25,643 bases of DNA from an uncultured Roseburia sp. (GCA_900548205.1 URJS01000029.1:1-25643), one strand, 5' to 3'. Shown: positions 14,929 to 23,247, numbered from the stretch's first letter. A program made the numbers and translations. Notes: a model not told the origin generated them from the sequence alone.

Positions 14929-17457
14929 ATGAAGAAATATCAGAGTGCAAGAATCCCAAAAACAGAACGGATTACGAAGCTTGTGGAGCATCTGTATGCG
15001 AGGCTTCCGGAGATAGAGCCGCACAGAGCGGTGCTTTTGACGGAAGCCTACCGCCAGACAGAAAATGAACCGGTAGTTTTGCGCAGGGCGAAAGCATTTG
15101 CACATATTTTAGAGAAGCTGCCGATCATCATCCGGGAGGGAGAGCTGATCGTCGGAAGCTCCACGATAGCGCCGAGAGGCTGTCAGACGTTCCCTGAATT
15201 TTCCTACGAATGGCTGGAGAAGGAGTTTGATATAGTAGAGCATCGCGAGGCAGACCCGTTTTATATTTCGGAGGAGACGAAGCAAAAGCTGCGTGAGGCA
15301 GATGCTTACTGGAAGGGGAAAACGACGAGCGAGCTTGCAACGGCGTATATGGCGCCGGAGACGTTACAGGCGATGGAACACAACATGTTCACGCCCGGAA
15401 ATTATTTCTATAACGGTGTCGGACATGTGACAGTGCAGTATGAGAAGGTACTTGCGATCGGCTATGAGGGCATTTTAAACGAGGCGAAGGAGGAGCTGGC
15501 GCGCTGCGATTTCGGAGACGCCGATTATGCGACAAAAAGCCGTTTCCTTGAGGCTGTGATCATAAGCTGCCGTGCCGCGATCGGCTATGCAGAACGCTAT
15601 GCCGCGCTGGCAAGAGAGATGGCACAAACCTGTCAGGACGAGAGACGGAAGCAGGAGCTTCTCGTGATAGCAAAGAATTGTAGGAATGTTCCGGCAAGGG
15701 GCGCAAAAACCTTCTATGAGGCATGTCAGAGCTTTTGGTTCGTACAGCAGCTTTTGCAGCTTGAGTCGTCCGGTCACTCGATCTCTCCGGGACGGTTTGA
15801 CCAGTATATGTATCCTTATTACCGCAGAGATATAGAGGAAGGCAGACTGACAAGGGAGTTTGCGCAGGAGCTGATCGACTGTATCTGGGTGAAGTTAAAC
15901 GATCTGAATAAATGCCGTGATGCGGACAGTGCGAAAGGATTTGCAGGCTACAGCCTGTTTCAGAATCTGATCGTCGGCGGGCAGGATGCGCATGGCAGAG
16001 ACGTCACAAACGATCTGTCATTTATGTGTATCGAGGCATCGTTCCATGTATTTTTGCCGCAGCCGTCGTTGTCCATCCGCGTATGGAACGGTTCGCCGCA
16101 GGAGCTTTTGATACGGGCGGCAGAATTGACAAGAACGGGAATCGGACTTCCGGCTTACTACAATGACGAAGTGATCATACCGTCGCTTATGAGCCGGGGA
16201 CTGACGCTTGAGGATGCCAGAACCTATAATATCATCGGGTGCGTCGAGCCACAGAAAGCGGGAAAGACAAACGGCTGGCATGACGCGGCATTCTTTAATA
16301 TGTGCCGTCCGCTGGAGCTTGTGTTCAGCAACGGTATGGACTGCGGAGAGCAGGTTGGACCAAGAACGGGACGCGTCGAGGAGATGCAGACGTTTGAGGA
16401 AGTTTATGATGCGTACAAAAAACAGATGGATTACTTTATCTCGCTGTTGGTCAACGCAGACAACGCCATCGATCAGGCACATGCAGAGCGCGCGCCGCTG
16501 CCGTTTCTGGCAAGTATGGTGGACGACTGCATCAAGCGGGGCAGGACGTGTGAGCAGGGCGGCTGTGTCTACAACTTTACCGGACCGCAGGGCTTTGGAA
16601 TCGCAAACGTAGCAGATTCCCTGTATGCGATCAAACGGCTTGTGTACGAGGAGAAGAAGGTCTCCATGGCGGAATATAAAAATGCGCTGCTGTTTAATTA
16701 CGGAAAAGATGTAAAGCATCCGCTTGTCGTGGCACAGGTGGCAGGTATGGTGGCAGACGAGCTTACAAAGCAGGGGATCACACCGGAGGTCGGTGCAGTC
16801 GCGGCTGCGGCAGGACAGATCATCGCACAGGCAGCCACGCCGGAGAGCCGCAGCAAATATCAGAGATTACTTGATCTGATCGAGGAAGTGCCGAAGTTTG
16901 GAAACGACGAGGAGGAGGTCGATCTCTTTGCGAGGGACGCTGCTTATATTTATACAAAGCCGTTATTAAATTATCGAAACCCGCGCGGCGGTATCTTTCA
17001 GGCGGGACTTTATCCGGTATCTGCAAATGTGCCTCTGGGAGCACAGACCGGAGCGACGCCGGACGGCAGACTTGCGGGAGTTCCGGTGGCGGACGGCGTA
17101 TCACCCACGGCAGGAGCGGACGTCAATGGACCAACGGCGGCAGCCAATTCCGTATCGGTGCTGGATCACGGTATTGCCTCAAACGGAACGCTGTTTAATC
17201 AGAAATTCCATCCGTCGGCATTGAGCGGCACAGACGGACTTCACAATTTCGTGAGCCTGATCCGCACTTATTTTGACCAGAAGGGAAGCCATATGCAGTT
17301 TAATGTTGTGTCAAAGGACACACTGCTGGATGCACAGAAGCACCCGGAGAATTACAAGCATCTTGTCGTGCGTGTGGCAGGCTACAGCGCCCTGTTTACA
17401 ACACTTTCCAAGAGCCTTCAGGATGACATCATAAGACGGACCGAGCAGGGCTTTTAA
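14929..17457 (+). CDS. B12-independent glycyl radical diol dehydratase (1,2-propanediol type)
   Basis: An 842-aa glycyl radical enzyme that dehydrates 1,2-propanediol (possibly glycerol) to the aldehyde without cobalamin. ATG 14929 with GAGG seven bases before it is preferred to ATG 14917, which lacks a site. The thiyl cysteine is Cys438 in GCVEPQ, with Glu440 and Asp452. His166, His283 and Ser284 (GHSIS) stand where the substrate ligands of Clostridium butyricum glycerol dehydratase do, and Gly818 in RVAGYSA carries the radical. These residues separate it from pyruvate formate-lyase; the propanediol assignment over glycerol rests on the aldolase and microcompartment neighbours. I see no amphipathic targeting helix at either end. 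It heads the operon, followed by its activase. Confidence 0.93.
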   Translation: MKKYQSARIPKTERITKLVEHLYARLPEIEPHRAVLLTEAYRQTENEPVVLRRAKAFAHILEKLPIIIREGELIVGSSTIAPRGCQTFPEFSYEWLEKEFDIVEHREADPFYISEETKQKLREADAYWKGKTTSELATAYMAPETLQAMEHNMFTPGNYFYNGVGHVTVQYEKVLAIGYEGILNEAKEELARCDFGDADYATKSRFLEAVIISCRAAIGYAERYAALAREMAQTCQDERRKQELLVIAKNCRNVPARGAKTFYEACQSFWFVQQLLQLESSGHSISPGRFDQYMYPYYRRDIEEGRLTREFAQELIDCIWVKLNDLNKCRDADSAKGFAGYSLFQNLIVGGQDAHGRDVTNDLSFMCIEASFHVFLPQPSLSIRVWNGSPQELLIRAAELTRTGIGLPAYYNDEVIIPSLMSRGLTLEDARTYNIIGCVEPQKAGKTNGWHDAAFFNMCRPLELVFSNGMDCGEQVGPRTGRVEEMQTFEEVYDAYKKQMDYFISLLVNADNAIDQAHAERAPLPFLASMVDDCIKRGRTCEQGGCVYNFTGPQGFGIANVADSLYAIKRLVYEEKKVSMAEYKNALLFNYGKDVKHPLVVAQVAGMVADELTKQGITPEVGAVAAAAGQIIAQAATPESRSKYQRLLDLIEEVPKFGNDEEEVDLFARDAAYIYTKPLLNYRNPRGGIFQAGLYPVSANVPLGAQTGATPDGRLAGVPVADGVSPTAGADVNGPTAAANSVSVLDHGIASNGTLFNQKFHPSALSGTDGLHNFVSLIRTYFDQKGSHMQFNVVSKDTLLDAQKHPENYKHLVVRVAGYSALFTTLSKSLQDDIIRRTEQGF

Positions 17458-17469
17458 GAGGTGCTTGCC

Positions 17470-18264
17470 ATGGATGATTTGTTACATATAAAGGGACGGA
17501 TTTTTGATATTCAGCGCTATTCCATTCATGATGGAACAGGCATCCGCACGATCGTATTTTTAAAGGGCTGTGTGCTGCGGTGTCTCTGGTGCTGCAATCC
17601 CGAATCGCAGGAATTTGGGATAGAGACGATGCTGGTGGACGGAAAGCCAAAGATTATGGGCAGGGACGTGACGGTAGAGGAAGTCATGGAGACGGTTGAA
17701 AAGGATCGCAATTACTATCGCAAAAGCGGCGGGGGCTTGACGCTTTCCGGCGGAGAGAGCCTCTGTCAGCCGAAGTTTGCCGCGGCGCTGCTTCAGACGG
17801 CAAAAGAGCGGGGGATCGGCACGGCGATGGAGAGTATGGGATGTGCGCCCTATGAGGTGATCGCGCAGCTTCTGCCGTGGCTTGACACATACCTGCTTGA
17901 CATTAAGCATATGAATCCCGAAAAGCACAGGAAGTTTACCGGAAAAAGCAACGAGCTGATGCTTGCGAATGCAAGGAAGATCGCAGAATCCGGGATGACG
18001 GAGCTGGTGATCCGCGTTCCGGTCGTACCAACCTTTAACGATACGCCGGAGGAAATCGCACAGATCGCCCGATTTTCGGATAAGCTTTGTGGTGTAAGGA
18101 AAATCCATCTTCTTCCGTATCACAGACTGGGACAGGATAAGTATGAGAGACTTTCCAGAGAGTATGCCCTAAAGGATTTGCTACCGCCGGAGACAGAGCA
18201 TATGCAGATGTTAAAAAAGACGGTGGAGAGCGTATCACGGCTGGAATGCCGGATTGGAGGATGA
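17470..18264 (+). CDS. Glycyl radical enzyme activating enzyme (radical SAM)
   Basis: A 264-aa radical SAM protein that makes the glycyl radical on the dehydratase encoded just upstream. ATG 17470 with AAGAGG upstream is preferred to GTG 17461. The 4Fe-4S cluster motif is Cys34-x3-Cys38-x2-Cys41, with an extra Cys42 directly after it. SGGE (about 94-97) is the SAM-binding motif. The protein passes straight from the cluster motif to NPESQE without the ferredoxin-like insert of two CxxCxxC clusters found in many activases of glycerol dehydratase, benzylsuccinate synthase or CutD type. Its size is therefore like that of pyruvate formate-lyase activase. The dehydratase stop codon lies 12 bases before its ATG; the shell gene begins 4 bases after its stop. 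Confidence 0.92.
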   Translation: MDDLLHIKGRIFDIQRYSIHDGTGIRTIVFLKGCVLRCLWCCNPESQEFGIETMLVDGKPKIMGRDVTVEEVMETVEKDRNYYRKSGGGLTLSGGESLCQPKFAAALLQTAKERGIGTAMESMGCAPYEVIAQLLPWLDTYLLDIKHMNPEKHRKFTGKSNELMLANARKIAESGMTELVIRVPVVPTFNDTPEEIAQIARFSDKLCGVRKIHLLPYHRLGQDKYERLSREYALKDLLPPETEHMQMLKKTVESVSRLECRIGG

Positions 18265-18268
18265 GGCA

Positions 18269-18637
18269 TTGGACGTAAGGATGATAGACAATGGCATGAG
18301 AATCATACAGGAGAGTGTTCCGGGGCGTCAGGTGACGCTGGCACACATTATCGCAAGTCCTGATCAGACACTTTATGAAAAGCTTGGCTTAGATCCGCGG
18401 CTTGACTATGAGAAGGGTGCGATCGGCGTTGTGACGGTCACTCCTTCCGAGACGGCGATCATCATGGCGGATATTGCAATGAAAGCAAGCGGGATCACGC
18501 TTGGATTTGTGGATCGGTTCAGCGGTTCTCTCATTCTCACGGGCACTGTCAGCGAGGCGGAGGCAGCGACAGAGGCGATGCTTGACTATGTCGAAGAAAA
18601 ATTAGGTTACACGGTCTGCCCCATCACAAAGACATGA
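18269..18637 (+). CDS. pduU: EutS/PduU-family microcompartment shell protein
   Basis: A 122-aa single-domain, circularly permuted BMC protein expected to form hexamers in the shell. The hallmark N-terminal segment is RIIQESVPGRQVTLAHIIAS, followed by the BMC core (VTVTPSETAIIMADIAMKAS, GFVDRFSGSLILTG). The start is uncertain: TTG 18269 lies eight bases after GGAGG and is preferred, while ATG 18281 (118 aa) lacks a good site and TTG 18254 lies before it. The gene starts 4 bases after the activase stop and overlaps the GTPase gene by an ATGA. Members of this family form a small beta-barrel on one face of the hexamer; the function of that barrel is unsettled. Confidence 0.9.
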   Translation: MDVRMIDNGMRIIQESVPGRQVTLAHIIASPDQTLYEKLGLDPRLDYEKGAIGVVTVTPSETAIIMADIAMKASGITLGFVDRFSGSLILTGTVSEAEAATEAMLDYVEEKLGYTVCPITKT

Positions 18638-19083
18638 AAAAGCTGATCTTGATGGGAAGAAGTCAGGCGGGAAAGACGACGCTGACACAGGCGCTGCGTG
18701 GTGAGGAGATCCATTATCATAAGACGCAGTATGTGTCAAATTATGAAAGTGTGATCGATACGCCGGGGGAATATGCACAGAGCCACAGGCTTGGAAAAGC
18801 ATTGGCGCTCTACACCTATGAAGCGGACGTTGTGGGAATCCTTGTGGCGGCAAACGAGCCGTATTCGCTGTTTCCGCCGAATGTGACTTCACAGGCGAAC
18901 CGTGACTGCATTGGGATCGTGACAAAGATCGACCTGCCAAATGCCAATATTCCACAGGCAGACAGATGGCTTGAGATTGCAGGCTGCAAGCATATTTTTC
19001 ATGTAAATTCCAAAGAGGGGATCGGGGTCGCTGAAATCCTTGCGTATCTGCAGGAGGATGACGACAAAACAGGTGAGCAATAG
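18634..19083 (+). CDS. eutP: EutP/PduV-family microcompartment GTPase
   Basis: A 149-aa P-loop protein with Walker A GRSQAGKT (residues 8-15), DTPGE as the switch II-like motif (about 43-47) and TKID as the base-recognition motif. It matches EutP/PduV proteins of ethanolamine and propanediol microcompartments, in which roles in positioning the organelle or acetate-kinase-like activity have been proposed; which applies here is unknown. It overlaps the PduU gene by four bases and ends about 70 bases before the aldolase. It would lie in the cytoplasm near the shell. Confidence 0.88.
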   Translation: MKKLILMGRSQAGKTTLTQALRGEEIHYHKTQYVSNYESVIDTPGEYAQSHRLGKALALYTYEADVVGILVAANEPYSLFPPNVTSQANRDCIGIVTKIDLPNANIPQADRWLEIAGCKHIFHVNSKEGIGVAEILAYLQEDDDKTGEQ

Positions 19084-19154
19084 CCGTTCGGACGATTCCG
19101 GTCAGAGGACGGCAATCAAAATAAAGACACATATTTTTCAGGAGGAACGATACT

Positions 19155-20033
19155 ATGGTAAATGAAATGGAAATCAAAAAACAGATTTGTGAGATTGGCA
19201 GAAGAATCTATAACCGCAACATGGTGGCAGCCAACGATGGAAACATCTCTGTGAAGCTGAACGATCATGAGTTTTTGTGCACGCCGACAGGCGTATCAAA
19301 GGGCTTTATGACGCCGGAGTATATCTGTAAGGTAGACGAGAACGGAGACGTGATTCAGGCAAATAAAGGCTTTAAGCCGTCCTCAGAGATTAAGATGCAT
19401 ATGCGTGTTTATCAGAAGCGTCCCGACATTGGTTCGGTGGTACATGCACACCCGACCTATGCAACGGCGTTTGCGATCGCCGGAATCCCGCTGACACAGC
19501 CGATCATGCCGGAGGCAGTCATCTCACTTGGCTGCGTACCGATCGCAGAGTACGGCACTCCTTCTACGATGGAGATTCCGGACAATCTGGAGAAATATCT
19601 TCCGTACTTTGATGCGGTTCTGCTGGAGAACCACGGGGCATTGGCATGGAGCACCGATCTTCTGGCAGCTTACCACAAAATGGAGGGACTTGAGTTTTAC
19701 GCGGAGCTTCTCTATAAGTCCAAAATGCTTGGAGGACCAAAGGAGTTTGATAAGGCTAATATCAAAAAGCTCTATGAGATCCGCCGCAAATTCGGACTTC
19801 CGGGCAAGCATCCGGCAAACATCTGCTTAAACAAAGACGGAGACAATTGCCATAACTGCACTGCCTGCGGGACAGAGGAATATAAGAATATGCCGGGCTA
19901 TGAATATAATTTTGGCTGTGACTGCGGCAGTGAGAGCGTACATACCAATACAAACGCCTCCAATGCAAACGGAACGGTGGATGCTGCGATGATCGCCGAG
20001 ATTGTAAAGAGAGTGATCGCCGAGATGAAATAG
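19155..20033 (+). CDS. fucA: Class II fuculose/rhamnulose-phosphate aldolase with Cys cluster and C-terminal targeting helix
   Basis: A 292-aa zinc aldolase expected to cleave L-fuculose-1-phosphate (or rhamnulose-1-phosphate) to dihydroxyacetone phosphate and lactaldehyde. The catalytic domain (1-215) has Gly29-Asn30, SSE with Glu78, the zinc ligands His97 and His99 in HAHPT, and His160 in ENHG. After it comes a cysteine-rich segment, Cys232-x2-Cys235-x2-Cys238 and Cys255-x-Cys257. An Asn/Thr linker and a C-terminal amphipathic helix (VDAAMIAEIVKRVIAEMK, 275-292) follow, of the kind that docks cargo to BMC shells. Plain FucA is about 215 residues, so both tail parts are additions. AGGAGG lies eight bases before ATG 19155. 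It is the signature enzyme separating fucose/rhamnose-type loci from other glycyl radical microcompartments. Confidence 0.92.
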   Translation: MVNEMEIKKQICEIGRRIYNRNMVAANDGNISVKLNDHEFLCTPTGVSKGFMTPEYICKVDENGDVIQANKGFKPSSEIKMHMRVYQKRPDIGSVVHAHPTYATAFAIAGIPLTQPIMPEAVISLGCVPIAEYGTPSTMEIPDNLEKYLPYFDAVLLENHGALAWSTDLLAAYHKMEGLEFYAELLYKSKMLGGPKEFDKANIKKLYEIRRKFGLPGKHPANICLNKDGDNCHNCTACGTEEYKNMPGYEYNFGCDCGSESVHTNTNASNANGTVDAAMIAEIVKRVIAEMK

Positions 20034-20099
20034 GAGCTTCAGCCGGGAGCTTTGCGCCGTGGTCTCACAAATTCAAATCGCTTTGGAATGGAGATTTTT

Positions 20100-20579
20100 A
20101 TGAAACAGCAGGAAATGGAAGTCATAGTGCGAAGGGTGCTCAACGAGCTTGGCACAGGGGTTGCGATGAGTTTAAAGCTGGCAACCGGGCTGATCGCGCA
20201 GACAGAAGCAAAGGCGCAGGAGCTTGGCGTCCATGCCGTCATTGCAGTATCGGATGCCTCCGGCAGACCGGTGGCGGTACATTGTATGGACGGGGCATAT
20301 ATTGGCAGCTACGATGTGGCGTTAAATAAAACCTATACGGCAGTGGCATTTCAGATGCCCACCGACCGGCTCGCAGCTCTTGCAGCGCCGGGAGGAGAGC
20401 TGTATGGCGTCCAGAATACCAACGATGGAAAAATTGTTATTTTTGGCGGCGGTGAGCCTCTTTATCTGGGGGATGTGATGATAGGGGCGATTGGCGTCAG
20501 CGGCGGAACAGCCGAGCAGGATACGCTGCTTGGCAGGTATGCAAAAAATAAATTAAAGGATGTGATAGCTTGGAAATGA
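20100..20579 (+). CDS. GlcG/PduO C-terminal-like (heme-binding family) protein with N-terminal targeting helix
   Basis: A 159-aa protein of the GlcG/HbpS family (PF03928 type), the domain fused to the C-terminus of the cobalamin adenosyltransferase PduO. Here it stands alone, in an operon with no B12 gene. The core runs from about residue 18, with AVSDASGRPVAVHCMDGA, an AFQMPTDRLAALAAPGGELYG region and VMIGAIGVSGGTAEQD. The first 17 residues (MKQQEMEVIVRRVLNEL) form an amphipathic helix like the cargo-targeting helices on its neighbours. ATG 20100 with TGGAG upstream is preferred to the in-frame start at 20052. It overlaps the dehydrogenase gene by ten bases if TTG 20570 is used there. Heme or corrinoid binding is known for some relatives and inferred here. 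Confidence 0.85.
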   Translation: MKQQEMEVIVRRVLNELGTGVAMSLKLATGLIAQTEAKAQELGVHAVIAVSDASGRPVAVHCMDGAYIGSYDVALNKTYTAVAFQMPTDRLAALAAPGGELYGVQNTNDGKIVIFGGGEPLYLGDVMIGAIGVSGGTAEQDTLLGRYAKNKLKDVIAWK

Positions 20580-21961
20580 CAGAGAGCCAGATCAGAAATA
20601 TTGTCGGGGAGGTTATGGCAAAAATGCAGCTAAGCGCCGGCACGGGCGGTATGCACGGCGTATTTTCTGATATGGATACGGCGATTGAAAAGGCAAAGGA
20701 AGCGCAAAGGCAGATACGCGTCATGTCGATGGATCAGAGAGAGAAGATCATCACAAGGATGCGTGAAAAGATTAAGGAGAATGCCGAGACGCTGGCACGC
20801 ATGGGTGTTGAGGAGACCGGCATGGGAAATGTCGGAGACAAGATTTTAAAGCATCTGCTCGTGGCGGAAAAGACGCCGGGCACAGAGGATATTATGACGA
20901 CGGCATGGTCGGGCGACAGAGGCTTGACGCTTGTTGAGATGGGACCGTTTGGGGTTATCGGCGCGATCACCCCTTGCACCAATCCGAGTGAGACCGTACT
21001 CTGCAACACGATGGGAATGCTGGCGGGCGGAAACACAGTCGTGTTTCATCCGCATCCGCAGGCGATCCGCACCTCCATCTGCGCGGTTAATCTGTTAAAT
21101 GAGGCATCGCTTGAGGCGGGCGGACCGGACAACATCGCGTGCACGGTCAGCGAGCCGACGCTTGCGACAAGTGATGTGATGATGAAGCATAAGGATATAC
21201 CGCTTCTCGTTGCAACCGGAGGACCGGGCGTTGTGACAGCCGTCTTATCCAGCGGCAAGCGGGGCATCGGTGCGGGGGCAGGCAATCCTCCGGCGCTCGT
21301 CGATGAGACGGCTGACATCCGCAAGGCGGCGGAGGATATTATAAACGGATGCACGTTCGACAACAATCTTCCATGTATTGCGGAGAAGGAGGTCGTTGCA
21401 GTGGACGCGATCTGCGATGAGCTGATGCGTTATATGACACAGGAGCAGGGATGTTATCTGGCGTCGGAGGAGGTACAGCAGAGACTGATCGCCACGGTTA
21501 TGAACGAAAAGGGCGCCCTAAACCGCCAATGTGTCGGAAGGAGCGCAAAGGCGCTGCTTGCGATGGTAGGCGTGACAGTTCCCGATAATATCCGCTGCAT
21601 TATCTTTGAGGGAAAAAAGGAGCATCCGCTGATCAAGGAGGAGCTGATGATGCCGATCCTCGGCATCGTGCGGGCAGGAGATTTTCGGGAAGCAGTAGAG
21701 CAGGCAGTCTGGCTGGAACACGGAAACCGTCATTCCGCACACATTCATTCTAAGAATGTAGACCGCATCACAGAATATGCAAGAGCGATGGACACGGCGA
21801 TCCTTGTAAAGAACGGTCCGTCCTATGCGGCGCTTGGCTTTGGCGGAGAAGGCTTTGCGACCTTTACGATTGCAAGCCGCACCGGAGAGGGCTTAACGAG
21901 TGCATCGACGTTTACGAAGCGCAGACGCTGTACGATGTCAGACAGCTTGTGTATCCGCTAG
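20570..21961 (+). CDS. pduP: CoA-acylating propionaldehyde dehydrogenase (PduP/EutE-like) with N-terminal targeting helix
   Basis: A 463-aa aldehyde dehydrogenase converting propionaldehyde, NAD+ and CoA to propionyl-CoA inside the microcompartment. The catalytic nucleophile is Cys269 in NNLPCIAEKE. GPFGVIGAITPCTNPSETV (about 125-143) and the glycine-rich ATGGPGVV lie in the cofactor domain, and GFGGEG is near the end. The N-terminus (residues 3-20, MTESQIRNIVGEVMAKMQ) is the classic encapsulation helix of PduP-type enzymes, separated by a Gly-rich linker. TTG 20570 with AAAGGA about nine bases upstream is used; ATG 20576 would shorten it by only two residues. The enzyme overlaps the previous gene and is followed 35 bases later by the alcohol dehydrogenase, its NAD(H)-recycling partner. 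Confidence 0.93.
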   Translation: MEMTESQIRNIVGEVMAKMQLSAGTGGMHGVFSDMDTAIEKAKEAQRQIRVMSMDQREKIITRMREKIKENAETLARMGVEETGMGNVGDKILKHLLVAEKTPGTEDIMTTAWSGDRGLTLVEMGPFGVIGAITPCTNPSETVLCNTMGMLAGGNTVVFHPHPQAIRTSICAVNLLNEASLEAGGPDNIACTVSEPTLATSDVMMKHKDIPLLVATGGPGVVTAVLSSGKRGIGAGAGNPPALVDETADIRKAAEDIINGCTFDNNLPCIAEKEVVAVDAICDELMRYMTQEQGCYLASEEVQQRLIATVMNEKGALNRQCVGRSAKALLAMVGVTVPDNIRCIIFEGKKEHPLIKEELMMPILGIVRAGDFREAVEQAVWLEHGNRHSAHIHSKNVDRITEYARAMDTAILVKNGPSYAALGFGGEGFATFTIASRTGEGLTSASTFTKRRRCTMSDSLCIR

Positions 21962-21996
21962 AATATGACAGAAAGAAAATGTGGAGGTGAAGTGGC

Positions 21997-23199
21997 ATGG
22001 AAGTAAATGCTTCTTGTGTGGAAGAAATTGTAAAGCAGGTGCTGGATAATCTTTCGGGAACTGCGTCATATCAGACTTCCGTTGGAACGGGTGAGATTCC
22101 AAAGACGGCGCATGTTGCGATGCTCACATCCTTGGAGCATTTTGAGATTCGGGAATATCCGATGCCGGAAGTCGGCGATAACGATATTCTCGTCAGGGTA
22201 GAGGGATGCGGCATTTGCGGAACAGACGCGCACGAGTTTAAGCGCGATCCGTTCGGATTGATTCCGGTAGCGCTCGGACATGAGGGGACGGGCGAGATCG
22301 TGAAAATGGGAAAGAATGTCACAAGAGACAGCGCCGGAAAGCCGGTGAGGGTAGGCGATAAAATCGTCACCTGTATGATCTTTAAAGATAATCCCGACAT
22401 CACGATGTTTGATTTGAACAAGCAGAATGTCGGGGGCGCAGACGTCTACGGACTGCTGCCGGATGATAAGGTGCACTTAAACGGATGGTTTGCGGATTAC
22501 ATATTGATCAGAGGAGGTTCGACGTTCTTTAATGTCAGCGAGCTTGATCTGGATTCCCGTATTTTGATCGAGCCGTGCGCCGTGCTCATCCATGCAGTCG
22601 AGCGGGCAAAGACAACGGGGATTTTAAGATTTAACAGCCGGGTTGTCGTGCAGGGCTTGGGACCGATCGGATTGATCTGCATCGCGATCTTAAAGACGAT
22701 GGGGATCGGGAATATCGTTGCGGTGGACGGAAACGAGGGAAGGCTCTCCTTTGCAAAGCGACTCGGCGCGTCCGGCAGCGTCAACTTTACCGATTTTCAC
22801 GGGGCAGAGGAAATGGCGGAGGGAATCAAAAAGCAGTTTGACGGTCATCTGGCGGATTTCGCGTTCCAGTGCACCGGCTCTCCGGCAGGACACAGCAATA
22901 TCTATAAGTTTATCCGAAACGGCGGAGGACTTTGTGAGCTTGGATTTTTCATCAATGGCGGAGATGCGACGATCAACCCGCATTTTGATATTTGCGCAAA
23001 GGAGATTACGACAGTCGGAAGCTGGGTTTATACGCTGAGAGACTATGCGACCACCTTTGACTTTTTAAAGAGCGCAAAGGCGATCGGACTTCCGCTTGCA
23101 GAGCTGATCACCGATAAATATCCGCTTAGCAGGATCAATGAGGCATATCAGAAGAATCTTGCGATGACAGGCTTAAAGATTGCCGTTTTGCCTGACTAG
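21997..23199 (+). CDS. Zinc-type (MDR) alcohol dehydrogenase with N-terminal targeting helix, lacking the structural-zinc lobe
   Basis: A 400-aa medium-chain dehydrogenase, likely reducing propionaldehyde to propanol with NADH inside the shell; lactaldehyde reduction to 1,2-propanediol is the alternative. The catalytic zinc site is visible as CGICGTDAHE (Cys74) and GHEGTGE (His95-Glu96) with IEPCA further on. The coenzyme fold shows GLGPIG. The four-cysteine lobe that holds structural zinc in most relatives is absent; after GDKIVTC the sequence runs into IFKDNPDITMFD. Residues 4-20 (NASCVEEIVKQVLDNLS) make an amphipathic helix followed by a Ser/Thr/Gly linker, the encapsulation pattern. GGAGG precedes the ATG. 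It replaces the iron-type PduQ of classical propanediol loci. The stop codon lies in the 24-bp repeat. Confidence 0.9.
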   Translation: MEVNASCVEEIVKQVLDNLSGTASYQTSVGTGEIPKTAHVAMLTSLEHFEIREYPMPEVGDNDILVRVEGCGICGTDAHEFKRDPFGLIPVALGHEGTGEIVKMGKNVTRDSAGKPVRVGDKIVTCMIFKDNPDITMFDLNKQNVGGADVYGLLPDDKVHLNGWFADYILIRGGSTFFNVSELDLDSRILIEPCAVLIHAVERAKTTGILRFNSRVVVQGLGPIGLICIAILKTMGIGNIVAVDGNEGRLSFAKRLGASGSVNFTDFHGAEEMAEGIKKQFDGHLADFAFQCTGSPAGHSNIYKFIRNGGGLCELGFFINGGDATINPHFDICAKEITTVGSWVYTLRDYATTFDFLKSAKAIGLPLAELITDKYPLSRINEAYQKNLAMTGLKIAVLPD

Positions 23200-23219
23200 T
23201 GAACGAGACAGTACACTAG
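23196..23219. repeat. 24-bp palindromic repeat, copy 2
   Basis: Identical over 24 bases to 6094-6117: CTAGTG, twelve bases, CACTAG. The left arm contains the TAG stop of the alcohol dehydrogenase gene. The first shell gene of the next cluster starts 28 bases after the repeat. Confidence 0.85.
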
Positions 23220-23247
23220 GTGAGGCAAAAAGAAGGAGGAAGCTAAG

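Noticed and set aside
16018..16719. Long minus-strand frame inside the glycyl radical enzyme gene
   Set aside because: Antisense to a conserved coding region, with no start site and no recognisable protein features.
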